DNA of 64,000 nt from Oceanobacillus caeni. Lineage in GTDB: Bacteria; Bacillota; Bacilli; Bacillales; Amphibacillaceae. The DNA lies in the NCBI RefSeq assembly GCF_019037185.1, contig NZ_JAHHXM010000012.1, positions 1 to 64,000 on the forward strand, read 5' to 3'. The position numbers and the translations under genes are program-made. The stretch's first letter is position 1; each line of letters begins with the position of its first letter. A model generated the notes under the pieces. The model was given only the letters and a program-made list of their open reading frames with translations, was not told the origin of the DNA and ran no database searches. This document shows, in pieces, positions 18,027 to 27,726 of this stretch.

Positions 18027-18257
18027 TCAATCCGCAACATATGGCAATAAAGCCATTTGACGAGCGCGTTTGATTGCTTTTGTTAATTTACGTTGGTATT
18101 TAGCAGAAGTTCCAGTTACACGACGAGGAAGAATCTTTCCACGTTCAGAAATGAAACGTCTTAATAAATCAACGTCTTTATAATCGATGTGTGTAATTCC
18201 GTTAGCAGTAAAGTAACAAACTTTACGGCGTTTAGCACGACCACGACGAGCTGCCAT
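18027..18257 (-). CDS. rpsR: Ribosomal protein bS18
   Basis: A 76-aa small-subunit protein beginning [20 protein letters not shown], with the family core KILPRRVTG near residue 48. ATG at 18257 is chosen because GGAAGGAGTG sits just upstream; a longer open frame contains that site. Last gene of rpsF-ssb-rpsR, 47 nt after ssb. Confidence 0.97.
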   Translation of the reverse strand: MAARRGRAKRRKVCYFTANGITHIDYKDVDLLRRFISERGKILPRRVTGTSAKYQRKLTKAIKRARQMALLPYVAD

Positions 18258-18304
18258 GTAGAACACTCCTTCCGTTAATTTCATTCCTTCTAAAGAGCGA
18301 TCCT

Positions 18305-18805
18305 TTAGAATGGTAAATCATCATCTGATATATCAATAGGTTCCCCATTATTACTGAATGGGTCCTCTGGTTGGTTTTGGTTTGGCTGATTTTGATTCGG
18401 TTGAAACTGATTATGATTAGGCTGAAATTGGTTCTGATTTTGATTCGGTTGAAATCCTGATGCGCTTTGTCCACCCGTAGCAGAACCTCTTGATTCTAAA
18501 AACTGTATACTTTCGGCTAGAACCTCTGTTACATATACGGTTTTACCATCCTGACCTTCATAACTACGTGTTTGTACACGCCCATCTACCCCAACCATAC
18601 TTCCTTTTTTCATATAGTTAGCTAGATTCTCAGCTTGCCGGCGCCACGCAACACAGTTAATAAAGTCAGCTTCACGATTTCCTTGTTGATTCGTAAAAGG
18701 GCGATTCACTGCTAAAGTAAAGTTAGCAACAGCAACTCCAGTTGGTGTATAACGTAAATCAGGATCCCTCGTTAATCTGCCTACTAATACGACACGATTT
18801 AACAT
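18305..18805 (-). CDS. ssb: Single-stranded DNA-binding protein SsbA
   Basis: A 166-aa protein with the OB fold (residues 1-105, starting [12 protein letters not shown]), a low-complexity linker built from repeats of Q, N, P and F (about 120-150), and the acidic tip DISDDDLPF that recruits replication and repair proteins. ATG 18805 is chosen because AAGGAGTGG is just upstream and a GTG further up is part of that site. It is cotranscribed between rpsF (15 nt away) and rpsR. Confidence 0.96.
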   Translation of the reverse strand: MLNRVVLVGRLTRDPDLRYTPTGVAVANFTLAVNRPFTNQQGNREADFINCVAWRRQAENLANYMKKGSMVGVDGRVQTRSYEGQDGKTVYVTEVLAESIQFLESRGSATGGQSASGFQPNQNQNQFQPNHNQFQPNQNQPNQNQPEDPFSNNGEPIDISDDDLPF

Positions 18806-18820
18806 CAGAACCACTCCTTA

Positions 18821-19111
18821 TTATTGATCATCTTCTCGAACTGCCATATGACGAATAATATCATCACTAAATTTAGCTAAACGATCGAATTCATTAACTG
18901 AATTTTCATCACCGCTAAAGTTAATTAAGACATAATATCCATCACGATAGTCTTCAATTTCATAAGCTAGGCGTTTTTTACCTACTTCTTTTACTTTTTC
19001 AATCTCCGCCCCATTGTCAGTTAAAACTGTGTTGAAACGCTCAATTAAACCTTTTTGAGCTTCCTCTTCCATGTCTGGGCGGATGATGTACATGATTTCA
19101 TATTTTCTCAT
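18821..19111 (-). CDS. rpsF: Ribosomal protein bS6
   Basis: A 96-aa protein with family starts [13 protein letters not shown] and the central [15 protein letters not shown] segment. S6 pairs with S18 on the ribosome platform, and both genes flank ssb in one operon. A strong AAAGGAGGTG lies just upstream of the ATG. Confidence 0.97.
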   Translation of the reverse strand: MRKYEIMYIIRPDMEEEAQKGLIERFNTVLTDNGAEIEKVKEVGKKRLAYEIEDYRDGYYVLINFSGDENSVNEFDRLAKFSDDIIRHMAVREDDQ

Positions 19112-19114
19112 CCG

Positions 19115-19150
19115 TTACACCTCCTTTTGGTCTTAGCGGCCCTTTTTTTA
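19115..19150 (-). promoter_or_regulatory. Possible S6:S18 autoregulatory leader of rpsF
   Basis: On the minus strand the short leader reads GGGCCGCTAAGACC shortly before the rpsF ribosome binding site. The known S6:S18 binding motif in rpsF leaders relies on a CCG in a bulged helix, and a CCG is present here. I could not confirm the full helix by eye, so this is tentative. Confidence 0.3.
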
Positions 19151-19273
19151 AAAAAAAGAGCAAGGAGCAATTTTGGGTTTAATTACTCACAATAATGTAT
19201 TATATCAAATTTTTTTATAAAAGACAAGCATTCGAGAGATCCTGATTTATGATACATATTATCCTTTTTATAA

Positions 19274-20374
19274 TTAAACATTAAAGCGGAAATGTATAAC
19301 ATCTCCATCTTGAACGATATAATCTTTACCTTCTAAGCGTACTTTTCCTTTTTCTCTTGCATTCCCCATAGTACCTGCTTCTAGAAGGTCCTCATAAGAA
19401 ACCGTTTCGGCACGAATAAAACCACGTTCAAAATCAGAATGAATAATTCCAGCTGCTTGTGGTGCTTTGATTCCTTTTCTAAAAGTCCATGCACGAACTT
19501 CTTGTTCACCTGCCGTAAAATATGTTGCAAGTCCTAATAGACTATAGGAAGCTTTAATTAATTTATCCAAGCCAGATTCACTAATCCCTAGTTCTTCTAG
19601 AAACATTTCCTTTTCTTCCTGTTCTAACTCAGATATTTCCTCTTCAATTTTCGCACAAATAACAATTACTTCTGCATTTTCTTTAGCAGCATAATCTCTT
19701 ACTAATTGAACGTTTTTATTAGAATCCGCATTGGCTACTTCATCTTCACTGACATTCGCTACGTAAAGAATTGGTTTACTGGTTAATAGATGTAATCCTT
19801 TTACAATTTTCCATTGTTCTTCACCAAACTCTAATGCACGAGCAGGTTTTTCTTCTTCTAAACCTGCTTTTAATTTAGAAAGAACATCAAATTCAGCTAT
19901 AGCATCTTTATCCTTTTGTTTAGCTAGCTTCTCAACACGTTGATAACGTTTGTTCACTGTTTCAAGGTCAGCTAAAATTAATTCTAGATTAATGACTTCG
20001 ATATCATCAATTGGATCCACTTTACCAGATACGTGGGTAATATTTTCATCTTCAAAACAACGAACAACTTGACAAATAGCATCAACTTGACGGATATGCG
20101 AAAGAAATTGGTTTCCTAGTCCTTCTCCTTTGCTCGCACCCTTAACAATACCGGCAATATCTGTAAATTCAAATGTTGTCGGTACGGTTTTCTTTGGTTT
20201 AACTAATTCCGTTAATTTATTTAAACGCTCATCAGGAACTTCTACAATTCCTACATTCGGATCAATGGTAGCAAATGGATAATTTGCTGCTTCTGCCCCT
20301 GCTTGCGTTATTGCATTAAATAATGTTGATTTTCCTACATTCGGTAGTCCCACAATTCCTGCTGTTAATGCCAT
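19274..20374 (-). CDS. ychF: Ribosome-associated OBG-family ATPase YchF
   Basis: A 366-aa protein of the Obg/YchF NTPases, which bind ribosomes and prefer ATP. The P-loop GLPNVGKST lies at about residues 8-16, then DxxG in [14 protein letters not shown] (near 70), a coiled-coil insertion, and a C-terminal TGS domain ending in [11 protein letters not shown]. Start ATG 20374 has AAGGAGTGG upstream and gives the standard [16 protein letters not shown] beginning; the frame extends 30 codons upstream without a good start. Confidence 0.96.
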   Translation of the reverse strand: MALTAGIVGLPNVGKSTLFNAITQAGAEAANYPFATIDPNVGIVEVPDERLNKLTELVKPKKTVPTTFEFTDIAGIVKGASKGEGLGNQFLSHIRQVDAICQVVRCFEDENITHVSGKVDPIDDIEVINLELILADLETVNKRYQRVEKLAKQKDKDAIAEFDVLSKLKAGLEEEKPARALEFGEEQWKIVKGLHLLTSKPILYVANVSEDEVANADSNKNVQLVRDYAAKENAEVIVICAKIEEEISELEQEEKEMFLEELGISESGLDKLIKASYSLLGLATYFTAGEQEVRAWTFRKGIKAPQAAGIIHSDFERGFIRAETVSYEDLLEAGTMGNAREKGKVRLEGKDYIVQDGDVIHFRFNV

Positions 20375-20461
20375 TAAAATTCCACTCCTTAAGGATTCTT
20401 TCATATAGAACGCGTTCGATAAACTAATTATAGATGATTCATACGAAGAAAGACAAATAAA

Positions 20462-20506
20462 CAAAAAGCAAAAATAGGCATGCTACCTATACCTATTTTT
20501 GCTTTA
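20462..20506 (-). terminator. Terminator after the DUF951 gene
   Basis: AAAGCAAAAATAGG pairs with CCTATTTTTGCTTT. On the minus strand it ends in TTTTTGTTT, so it separates yyzM from ychF. Confidence 0.75.
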
Positions 20507-20596
20507 TATACCTAGTAATTTACGATTTTTAACACTTATACTATGACATTTTATCATTTTAGTTAGATATCCGTCTATCTAAAAACGATCTTTTTC

Positions 20597-20797
20597 TTAT
20601 TCTGTTTCTGCTCTTTCTAGTACTTTTTTCATTTTCTTCGTAAACTCTCTTCTAGGAAGCATCACGCTATGACTACAACCTAAACATTTAATCCGAATAT
20701 CCATGCCCATACGAATGATTCTCCATTTATTTTCTCCACATGGATGAGGCTTCTTCATTTGTACTACATCATTTAATCCGAATTCTTTTTCTACCAA
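20597..20797 (-). CDS. yyzM: DUF951 protein (YyzM-like)
   Basis: A 66-aa small basic protein with the family core KKPHPCGENKWRIIRMGMDI and CLGCSHSVMLPRREF. The Cys residues in HPCG and CxxC suggest metal binding. I choose the TTG at 20797 with AAAGGAGTGG upstream, giving MVEKEFGLNDVV, the usual N-terminus; an upstream ATG would add 15 atypical residues. DUF951 genes usually lie next to ychF, as here. Function not established, though a nucleic-acid or ribosome role is plausible from composition. Confidence 0.88.
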   Translation of the reverse strand: MVEKEFGLNDVVQMKKPHPCGENKWRIIRMGMDIRIKCLGCSHSVMLPRREFTKKMKKVLERAETE

Positions 20798-20846
20798 TTT
20801 AGCCACTCCTTTTTTCAATGAATACCATTCTCCTGCAGACATAGAA

Positions 20847-20880
20847 GTAAGGCTTACGTCAACATATAACGAAGCCTTAC
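20847..20880. terminator. Inverted repeat between ykvI-like gene and yyzM
   Basis: GTAAGGCTT pairs with AAGCCTTAC across 16 nt. The trailing T content on the minus strand is weak, so it may be a modest terminator. Confidence 0.45.
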
Positions 20881-20949
20881 CTTCCTTAACTACTGGATCT
20901 CTATTATATTTATTATAACTTAAAATGAATAGAAATGCCTATCGATTTA

Positions 20950-21981
20950 TTATCGTAATTTATGATTCCTATCCTTTCTCAGCCATAACGGAAATAATAG
21001 TAATCGCGTTAAAACATATAAATTTAAGATACCATACAATGGATATAAAACACTTATTAATTGAGAAAATCCAAAAGTTGTAAGAGGGACCATAAGCAAA
21101 AGGGTTACAATTACAAGTAAAGAAAATGGTTGATTAAAATTCTCCTGTATACGTGTAACAATACCTAACACTCCAGATGCAGCAGTAGTTAAAATAGCAA
21201 ACCATAACATAACAGACATAAAGATTAAAATTTCAAATGGATAATCCTTTAATATGGCAAACAAAGGAATTTCATATAACAAAATTTCGTCTGCTATTTG
21301 AATAAGACTATTGTTATAAATATAAGTAATGACCCCTAGTATTAACCCACTTCCAATACTTGCAATATATATTTCCCCTTTTGTTTTGACTTTATCTCCT
21401 ACTGCTCCTAGTACTGCTATTAAAGGTAAGATATTTAATGCAGTAAATGGAAATACGGTCGCCCAATTTCGTTGTTCATGCCAATGAGAAAATAATTGCA
21501 AATCTTGATCATTAATAAACTTCATTAAAATAAATAGTAACCCACCTATTAAAATCGGCATAATCAATAAATTAATAGATAGGAGTCCATTAATATTTTT
21601 CATAAATAGTAAAATTAAGACGATGACAATGATAATTATTCCCCACCATTTTGAAAAATTAAAAGCTTGTCCCGTTGCCCCACTTCCAGCAATCATAACA
21701 ACGGTAACAGAGAACAAGTAGAAAAAAATCATAAAATCATAAAACTTCGTTAAACGTATTCCAACAATTTCTTTTAATACTGGTAAATATTGATTAGACT
21801 TATGATGATAACTTACATACATGATGACTGCACAGCAAATCATAAAAAAGATAGCAAATAAAAGAATAGCAAGTCCACTTTCATGACCAAAAAACTGCCA
21901 TATTTCCCTCCCGGATGCATACCCTGCCCCAATTGTTGTACCGATGATCAAAAACATCCACTTTATGCCCGCTTTTATCAT
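20950..21981 (-). CDS. YkvI-family membrane protein (putative transporter)
   Basis: A 343-aa polytopic protein with about ten membrane helices and the opening IIGTTIGAGYASGREIWQFF, which matches the YkvI family and resembles the unwound first helix of APC/LeuT-fold transporters (G-x-G-x-A-S). Substrate unknown. GGAGGATATTAA precedes the ATG. Divergent from yyaC, sharing an 86-nt promoter region. Confidence 0.75.
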   Translation of the reverse strand: MIKAGIKWMFLIIGTTIGAGYASGREIWQFFGHESGLAILLFAIFFMICCAVIMYVSYHHKSNQYLPVLKEIVGIRLTKFYDFMIFFYLFSVTVVMIAGSGATGQAFNFSKWWGIIIIVIVLILLFMKNINGLLSINLLIMPILIGGLLFILMKFINDQDLQLFSHWHEQRNWATVFPFTALNILPLIAVLGAVGDKVKTKGEIYIASIGSGLILGVITYIYNNSLIQIADEILLYEIPLFAILKDYPFEILIFMSVMLWFAILTTAASGVLGIVTRIQENFNQPFSLLVIVTLLLMVPLTTFGFSQLISVLYPLYGILNLYVLTRLLLFPLWLRKDRNHKLR

Positions 21982-22067
21982 TTAATATCCTCCAATATTT
22001 AATAATCCATGTATAGAAAAATAAAAATTTCCGTATACTATACCAATATGATTTTGGAGGATAAGCT

Positions 22068-22688
22068 ATGAGTCTAAAAAGACGATTTAGTAATTTTAAT
22101 GAAAATTTCCGCATGTTATATACCGATCCATCGCTAAATCAAAGAATGAGTGAAAAAATCATATCTTGGATGCCGGAAATCCCCCGAGATTATGTCATCG
22201 TATGTATCGGGACAGATCGTTCCACGGGTGATTCACTAGGCCCACTAACTGGCACCTTCTTAAATGAGTTAAAGCTTAAACATATGACTGTATATGGAAC
22301 ATTACATCAGCCAGTGCATGCAACCAATCTCCATGAAACAATGGAAATGATTATGGAAAAGCATAAAAATCCTTACATTATTGCTATTGATGCCTGCTTA
22401 GGGAAAAATAGTTCCATTGGACATTTAATCGCTGCAAAAGGGCCACTAAAACCAGGTGCAGCATTAAATAAAACCCTCCCTCTAGTCGGCGACATGCACA
22501 TTACTGCGGTTGTTAATATTGGGGGCTTTATGGAATATTCAGTCTTACAAAATACAAGACTATCATTTGTAATGGATATGGCAAAACAGTTGGCGAATGT
22601 TTTAGATTTTATTGATCAACATTTAAAACACCACTACCCAATGTCCATTGTATTAAGGAGCAATTCAGAGGAGAAACGAACAATATAA
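22068..22688 (+). CDS. yyaC: YyaC spore protein (GPR/HybD protease-like fold)
   Basis: A 206-aa protein with the YyaC signature: IGTDRSTGDSLGPLTG near residues 48-62, GTLHQPVHATNL near 80, IDACLG near 109-114, and GDMHITAVVNIGGF near 142. The fold is related to the germination protease and hydrogenase-maturation proteases. YyaC is a sporulation protein of unsettled substrate. Its place near soj/spo0J is conserved with B. subtilis. GGAGGATAAGCT precedes the ATG. Confidence 0.88.
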   Translation: MSLKRRFSNFNENFRMLYTDPSLNQRMSEKIISWMPEIPRDYVIVCIGTDRSTGDSLGPLTGTFLNELKLKHMTVYGTLHQPVHATNLHETMEMIMEKHKNPYIIAIDACLGKNSSIGHLIAAKGPLKPGAALNKTLPLVGDMHITAVVNIGGFMEYSVLQNTRLSFVMDMAKQLANVLDFIDQHLKHHYPMSIVLRSNSEEKRTI

Positions 22689-22732
22689 AGAAGAACTTAT
22701 CGGACGTTTACAGACAGCAGAATTACCTTCAT

Positions 22733-22786
22733 AAAAAAAGATACACGTGATGGGATATTTAACCTAACATCATGGTGTATCTTTTT
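22733..22786. terminator. Terminator after yyaC
   Basis: AAAAAGATACACGTGATG pairs imperfectly with CATCATGGTGTATCTTTTT. A and T runs on both sides allow use by yyaC and by the converging DUF554 gene. Confidence 0.75.
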
Positions 22787-22840
22787 AGCAGATAGAAATG
22801 TATAAAACCTTCTTTCTGCATAAGTGCAACCAACTTTTTA
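22787..22840 (-). repeat. Family C repeat, shortened copy
   Basis: On the minus strand it contains GGTTGCACTTATGCAGAAAG and then GGTTTTATAC and TATCTGCTAAA, matching the linker and third hairpin of the family C copy at 55811-55936 but lacking the middle GAGTAATCGGA hairpin. Confidence 0.55.
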
Positions 22841-22849
22841 TCTCTCTCG

Positions 22850-23554
22850 TTAGAATAATTGGTATATGTAAAAAATGACTACGACGGAAACGATAGCTGG
22901 AAGTAAATTTCCAATTCTTATTTGAGTGATTTTCAACATATTTAATCCAATTGCCACAATCATTAACCCTCCAACCGCAGTCAATTCCGTGATTAAACCA
23001 TTTAAAAAAGCCTCTGGTAGGAATTTTTCAATTTGTGTAGCGAATAATGCAATAAATCCTTGGTATAGTACAACAGGAACAACTGAAAATATAACTCCAA
23101 ATCCGAGCGTAGTAGTTAAAACTAAAGAAGTAAAACCATCTAATATCCCTTTCGTAATTAATACTTCATGATCATTTCTAATTCCGCCATCTAATGCACC
23201 AATGATACCCATAGCTCCAATACAGAAGATTAAAGTTGCTGTTACAAATCCTTGCGAAACACTTATTTTTTCATTTTTTGTTGTAAATTTACTTCCTAAC
23301 CAATTCCCAAATCTATTAAGCCATTCTTCCACATTGATTAATTCTCCTAAAATACCACCTGTTAATAAACTTAGTAGAACGATAATAATTTGCTCTGTGG
23401 AAAAGGCCATCTGTAATCCTATCAAAATAATTGCTAGTCCAATTCCTTGCATAACTGTTTCTTTCATTCTTTCTGGAATTTTAGTAAAAAACAAGCCTAT
23501 AATAGACCCCAGAATAATTAATCCCCCATTAACTAAAGTACCAAACAACGCCAT
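22850..23554 (-). CDS. DUF554 (YdfK-like) membrane protein
   Basis: A 234-aa polytopic protein with seven or so membrane helices. The starting sequence MALFGTLVNGGLIILGSIIG and later GILDGFTSLVLTTTLG are typical of DUF554. Function unknown; a transport role is often assumed. The ATG follows AGGGGATGTTGAGAG. Confidence 0.85.
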   Translation of the reverse strand: MALFGTLVNGGLIILGSIIGLFFTKIPERMKETVMQGIGLAIILIGLQMAFSTEQIIIVLLSLLTGGILGELINVEEWLNRFGNWLGSKFTTKNEKISVSQGFVTATLIFCIGAMGIIGALDGGIRNDHEVLITKGILDGFTSLVLTTTLGFGVIFSVVPVVLYQGFIALFATQIEKFLPEAFLNGLITELTAVGGLMIVAIGLNMLKITQIRIGNLLPAIVSVVVIFYIYQLF

Positions 23555-23642
23555 TCTCTCAACATCCCCTATTTTTTAAAAAGATTAATTTATGAAGAAC
23601 TAACACCTAAACTATTTTTTCTTTCTTATAAGAATAACAAAT

Positions 23643-23658
23643 TGTTTCACGTGGAACA
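23643..23658. promoter_or_regulatory. parS centromere site (one mismatch to perfect palindrome)
   Basis: TGTTTCACGTGGAACA is the ParB (Spo0J) binding site; its complement TGTTCCACGTGAAACA fits the TGTTNCACGTGAAACA consensus. It lies about 190 nt downstream of the yyaD-like gene end and 13.5 kb left of dnaA. Confidence 0.93.
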
Positions 23659-23779
23659 ATTTATGTTTAAAAAACTTATATTCTCATATAATTTGTCGAA
23701 CACTTGGAAAGCCTGGAAATTACTACTGAGCGAACACCTTAGTATGAAATGTCAATAAAGTTATTTATTTTTCGAACTA

Positions 23780-23827
23780 AAAATGTGCAATACACCATCC
23801 GAAAATATGGAAGGTGCATTGCACATT
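23780..23827 (-). terminator. Terminator after the SpoIIM-family gene
   Basis: ATGTGCAATACACCATCC pairs with GGAAGGTGCATTGCACAT. On the minus strand it ends in TTTTTAG. Confidence 0.72.
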
Positions 23828-23850
23828 CACACTCCTTTTATTAAAATCTG

Positions 23851-24468
23851 CTATTCAAATAAGCTAAATATAATATCAGCTATATAAGTTTCCAAAAATG
23901 CCGCCATAATAATTATCGGTAAAATTAAAAGGAAGTAAATCTTTATTGTCTCTAGAACCTTCATTATTAGGGATGTTTCTACTTCGTCTGCCTTAAATAC
24001 ACTTCTTATTTTAACTCTAACAACTTGATTTAATTCAAATAGAACTGCAGCAAGTAAACAAAAGGCGTAAACCTCAAAAATATAATGAGGGATAGTTGAA
24101 ATGATTATGCCAAGGCCTTTTTTGAAATTGGCCTTTAAAGCAATCCCAAAAAGAATTCCGGGAAGAGAAACAGTTGAAATTATATTCAAGAGATATAGAA
24201 ATTGTATTGGAATTGAAGCCAAGATAAGCATTTGTAAAGGAACCATAAATCCGTTATTAACAATAAATGACCATACTTTCTTAATACCATTAGATTCTTT
24301 CACTTGATCCGGTAAATTATTTCCAATTCCTTCTGTTATTTCTTTTAAATCCGGATTGATTATGTATGTTATTACCGTTGCAACAGTTGTTAGTACTACA
24401 GCAATTATTAAAAACTTAATTGATCTTTTAAAAACAGTTTTATTAACTACATTTGGTATAGTAACCAC
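23851..24468 (-). CDS. SpoIIM-family membrane protein (YyaD-like)
   Basis: A 205-aa polytopic protein of the stage II sporulation protein M / DUF95 family, with an N-terminal helix, a loop, and about four further helices including NNGFMVPLQMLILASIP and the PH-Y/F-E motif IPHYIFEVYAF near residue 127. B. subtilis YyaD, a SpoIIM relative, sits at the same place beside spo0J, so synteny supports the call, though this copy is shorter. The start is uncertain: a GTG at 24468 overlaps GAGGTG. Spore-engulfment role not demonstrated. Confidence 0.72.
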   Translation of the reverse strand: MVTIPNVVNKTVFKRSIKFLIIAVVLTTVATVITYIINPDLKEITEGIGNNLPDQVKESNGIKKVWSFIVNNGFMVPLQMLILASIPIQFLYLLNIISTVSLPGILFGIALKANFKKGLGIIISTIPHYIFEVYAFCLLAAVLFELNQVVRVKIRSVFKADEVETSLIMKVLETIKIYFLLILPIIIMAAFLETYIADIIFSLFE

Positions 24469-24610
24469 CTCACTTAATTAATTTACCCAACCATCTGTAC
24501 CTTTAATGGAATAAAAAGATTGTAGCTTTTAACAACATTATTTTAAATGAAACATCTTTATGGACATTTAACACTTAGTTGTACTTATGTAAGATAACCT
24601 TCCTAACACC

Positions 24611-24638
24611 AAAATAGGCTGATGTTTTACATCAGCCT
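24611..24638 (-). terminator. Terminator of soj-spo0J
   Basis: GGCTGATG pairs with CATCAGCC; on the minus strand it is followed by TATTTTGG. Confidence 0.72.
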
Positions 24639-24652
24639 TCATTCATTTCTTA

Positions 24653-25492
24653 TTATTTTTCTAATAACTCAATAATTCTCTCAAGATCATCATCTGTATA
24701 AAATTCTATTTCAATTTTCCCTTTACGTTTTCCACGATGAATAGATACAGCTGTACCTAGATGGTCACGTAGAACAGATTCCCTTTCTGCAAGGAATATA
24801 TCCTTTTTAGGATTATCCTTCTTCTTTATTGGCTGTTTTTCATTTAAAGTAGAAATTAACCTTTCAACTTGTCTAACATTTAACTTCTCACTTCTGATTT
24901 TATTAACTAAAGGAATCAACCGTTCTTTATCTTTTAAACCAAGTAATGCTCTACCATGCCCCATAGAGAGCTCTCCATTGTTAATATAAGCAACAATATT
25001 TTCTGGTAATGATAATAAGCGAACCATATTAGCAATATGGGATCTACTTTTTCCTAGTCGCTTTGACAAGTCCTCCTGGGTAATGCCTAGCTCATTCATT
25101 AAATTCGAATAAGCTTGTGCTTCCTCAATTGGTGTTAAATCCTCTCGCTGTAAATTCTCCAATAAAGCAAGCTCCATCATTTTTTCATCTGTTAGTTCTT
25201 TAACGATGGCAGGAACTTTCTTTAATCCAGCCTCTTTTGCAGCTCGGAATCGTCTTTCCCCTACTACAATTTCAAACCCTTTTATACTTTGACGTACAAT
25301 AATCGGCTGAAGAATGCCGTGTTGAATGATAGACTCTTTTAACTCCTCAATAGCATCAGCATGAAACGTTTTTCTCGGCTGATACGGATTTGGCCTACAC
25401 TCTTTAATAGCTATCTCCTGAACGGAAGCTTTACCTGTATCTTCGACTTCTGGGAATAATGCACTTATACCTTTACCCAACCCTTTCGCCAC
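24653..25492 (-). CDS. parB: Chromosome-partition protein ParB (Spo0J)
   Basis: A 279-aa CTP-dependent DNA clamp that loads at parS and recruits condensin. The N-terminal MAKGLGKGISALF segment contacts Soj. A ParB/Srx nucleotide domain with GERRFRAA (near 76-83) and ENLQRED (near 110-116), a helix-turn-helix (about 133-155, LSKRLGKSRSHIAN) and a C-terminal dimer domain follow. GTG start, overlapping the soj end by 20 nt. Two parS sites lie within 3 kb on either side. Confidence 0.96.
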   Translation of the reverse strand: MAKGLGKGISALFPEVEDTGKASVQEIAIKECRPNPYQPRKTFHADAIEELKESIIQHGILQPIIVRQSIKGFEIVVGERRFRAAKEAGLKKVPAIVKELTDEKMMELALLENLQREDLTPIEEAQAYSNLMNELGITQEDLSKRLGKSRSHIANMVRLLSLPENIVAYINNGELSMGHGRALLGLKDKERLIPLVNKIRSEKLNVRQVERLISTLNEKQPIKKKDNPKKDIFLAERESVLRDHLGTAVSIHRGKRKGKIEIEFYTDDDLERIIELLEK

Positions 25493-26246
25493 TAGCCACC
25501 ACTTCCTTTGCTAATTCAAGATATACTTCTGCTCCTTTTGATTTTGGATCATACGTAATAATTGGTTGTCCATGACTAGGCGCTTCACCTAATCGTACAT
25601 TTCTTGGAATGATAGATTGATATACTTTATCTTGAAAATACTTCTTAACCTCTTCGATTACTTGAAGCCCCAAATTTGTTCGGGCATCTAACATCGTTAG
25701 AAGTACTCCTTCAATCATTAATGATTTATTTAAATGTTTTTGAACTAACCGAATGGTATTCAATAATTGGCTTAAACCTTCCAAAGCATAATATTCACAT
25801 TGAACCGGAATAATGATTGTATCTGAAGCTGTTAGAGCATTTAAAGTGAGTAAGCCTAACGAAGGAGGACAATCTATTATTATATAGTCATAAGAATCCT
25901 TTATACTTTCTAATGCTCTTTTTAAACGAATTTCCCTAGATATGACTGGAACGAGTTCAATTTCTGCACCAGCTAGTTGAATGGTAGCCGGAATTAAATC
26001 TAAATTATTTACATTAGTTGAAATGATAACATCCTCTGCTTCTACATCATCAACAAGGACATTATATATACAATGACTAACATCTGCCTTATTAACCCCT
26101 ACTCCACTTGTTGCATTCCCTTGTGGATCTGTATCGATTAATAACACTTTATTTCCTAAGTGGGCAAGACATGCACTTAAATTCACCGATGAAGTTGTTT
26201 TTCCTACGCCACCTTTTTGATTAGCGATGGACATTATTTTCCCCAT
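25473..26246 (-). CDS. soj: Chromosome-partition ATPase ParA (Soj)
   Basis: A 257-aa ParA/MinD-type ATPase. The deviant Walker A KGGVGKTT (residues 11-18), switch DTDPQGN (39-45) and Walker B IIIDCPPSLG (near 122) are intact. It forms ATP-dependent dimers on DNA, drives origin movement with Spo0J and controls DnaA activity. First gene of soj-parB; 423 nt of repeat-rich sequence separates it from noc. Confidence 0.97.
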   Translation of the reverse strand: MGKIMSIANQKGGVGKTTSSVNLSACLAHLGNKVLLIDTDPQGNATSGVGVNKADVSHCIYNVLVDDVEAEDVIISTNVNNLDLIPATIQLAGAEIELVPVISREIRLKRALESIKDSYDYIIIDCPPSLGLLTLNALTASDTIIIPVQCEYYALEGLSQLLNTIRLVQKHLNKSLMIEGVLLTMLDARTNLGLQVIEEVKKYFQDKVYQSIIPRNVRLGEAPSHGQPIITYDPKSKGAEVYLELAKEVVASGERVG

Positions 26247-26339
26247 GTTGACACCTTCCTAAAACTATATACTGTTATTCTATCACTCTTTCTATTAAAA
26301 CGGTTATATTATTTACACTTTTTTCATATCCTTATAGTT

Positions 26340-26580
26340 AAAGGCTGTTTGGGTATACTTTGCTAATTAGCTTTCTGCAGGCAGCTACTCTATATAAAAA
26401 TCTTTACGTAGCTGAGTAATTAACTGACAAATTTATTCGGTTGAATTAGAAAATTTGGCATTCTCTATTAAGCTGGGAGAATGACATAGTTGTACTTATG
26501 CAAATCTTTACAGTGGAGGACCCCAGAAAGAAAGTTTTATACTTTCCCATCTGCCAAGTAACCACAGCCTCTTTATAGAG
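26340..26580 (+). repeat. Family C repeat (one clear copy, one decayed copy)
   Basis: The 423-nt gap between soj and noc has no gene. From about 26450 a family C copy reads hairpin I (TTTGGCATTCTC ... GAGAATGACA), the linker TGTACTTATGCAAATCTTTA, a hairpin II that has lost its GAGTAATCGGA loop (GTGGAGGACCCCAG), and hairpin III (AAAGTTTTATACTTT). An older-looking relative at 26340-26420 keeps AAATCTTTACG and GAGTAATTAA. Confidence 0.65.
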
Positions 26581-26669
26581 AATAGCCTAGTGGAAAATTA
26601 TATTTCTTAATCCTATACAAATACCCACCTTATATCTGTAAGATGGGTTAGATTAGAAGTGTATAATTG

Positions 26670-27527
26670 CTATTTCTTTTTCGGTATTTTTACAGTTATT
26701 TGATAGTACTCATCAAATTCCTTTTCATCGGATTCTACATCCACACCAGTTTTGGTAACCATACTCAATGATTGCCGAATGGTGTTCATTGCAATACGAA
26801 TATCTTTATTAATACCTTTTAGTTTCGGACGTTTCTTTTTAGGTTCTTTCGGCTCCTGCATTTTTGCAACTCGTTCTTCTGTTTGTTTCACATTCAATTC
26901 ATTTTCAATAATAATTTGTAAAATTTTATTTTGTTTTTCTTCGTCTTTAAGTTTAATTAAAGCTCTAGCATGTCGTTCTGTAATTAATTTATTCAATAAT
27001 GCATCTTGTACTTCTTTTGGGAGTTTTAAAAGCCGTAATTTATTAGCAATGGTAGATTGATTTTTTCCAAGCCTTTGTGCTAGCGCTTCTTGGGTTAATG
27101 AATGCATTTCTAATAATTTAGAGTATGCGAAGGCTTCCTCTATTACTGTTAATTCTTCACGTTGTAAGTTCTCAATTAAAGCAACTGAAGCCGTTTCTGT
27201 ATCAGTCATTTCACGTACAATAGCAGAGATTGTTTCCCAGCCCAATGATTGGACAGCTCTCCATCTTCTCTCACCAGCAATTATTTCATATTGATCATTT
27301 TCATATTTTCTAACAACAATCGGTTGTATCATCCCATGTGTATGAATCGTTTGCGCTAATTCCTGAATTTTTTCATTATCAAAAATAGACCTCGGCTGAT
27401 AACGGTTTGGTATTATATCTTTTACAGGAAGTTGAATTACTTCATCTGACTGGTAAGATTCCTCATCTATGTCTTTGGAAGATGTTTTATCGCCCAATCC
27501 AAAAAATCGATTAAAAGGATGCACCAC
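26670..27527 (-). CDS. noc: Nucleoid occlusion protein Noc
   Basis: A 285-aa ParB-family CTP-binding protein that blocks division over the nucleoid. The start [12 protein letters not shown] is the membrane-binding amphipathic helix typical of Noc. GERRWRA (near 85-91), ENLQREE (near 116) and a helix-turn-helix ([17 protein letters not shown], near 140) follow. I choose GTG 27527 with AAGGTGG 8 nt upstream, giving the usual short N-terminus. It is a spo0J paralogue in its standard place between soj and rsmG. No obvious Noc-binding site (ATTTCCCGGGAAAT) is visible in the window. Confidence 0.93.
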   Translation of the reverse strand: MVHPFNRFFGLGDKTSSKDIDEESYQSDEVIQLPVKDIIPNRYQPRSIFDNEKIQELAQTIHTHGMIQPIVVRKYENDQYEIIAGERRWRAVQSLGWETISAIVREMTDTETASVALIENLQREELTVIEEAFAYSKLLEMHSLTQEALAQRLGKNQSTIANKLRLLKLPKEVQDALLNKLITERHARALIKLKDEEKQNKILQIIIENELNVKQTEERVAKMQEPKEPKKKRPKLKGINKDIRIAMNTIRQSLSMVTKTGVDVESDEKEFDEYYQITVKIPKKK

Positions 27528-27579
27528 ATTTGACACCACCTTAAATTCTATAAGACTAGTTTTTATCTATGTAAAAAAT

Positions 27580-27595
27580 TGTTTCACGTGAAACA
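27580..27595. promoter_or_regulatory. parS centromere site (perfect palindrome)
   Basis: TGTTTCACGTGAAACA is a perfect 16-bp parS, 53 nt upstream of the noc start and 9.5 kb left of dnaA. ParB spreading from here could repress noc. Confidence 0.96.
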
Positions 27596-27726
27596 ATTTG
27601 CTTTAAATATATATAATAAAAATTCAGTATATGAAACTAATTATATACGACTAGATTGGTATTAATCTCACATTCCATTTTACCATATATAGACTTATAA
27701 AGGCATCAAAAAGTTAACATTATTAG

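Noticed and set aside
26340-26669. Possible CRISPR array suggested by repeated blocks between soj and noc
   Set aside because: The repeats are irregular, hairpin-bearing family C copies without regular spacers and without cas genes nearby.
26670-27527. Noc-binding sites (ATTTCCCGGGAAAT) near noc
   Set aside because: I looked for the 14-bp palindrome through the window and saw no match; these sites may lie further from the origin.
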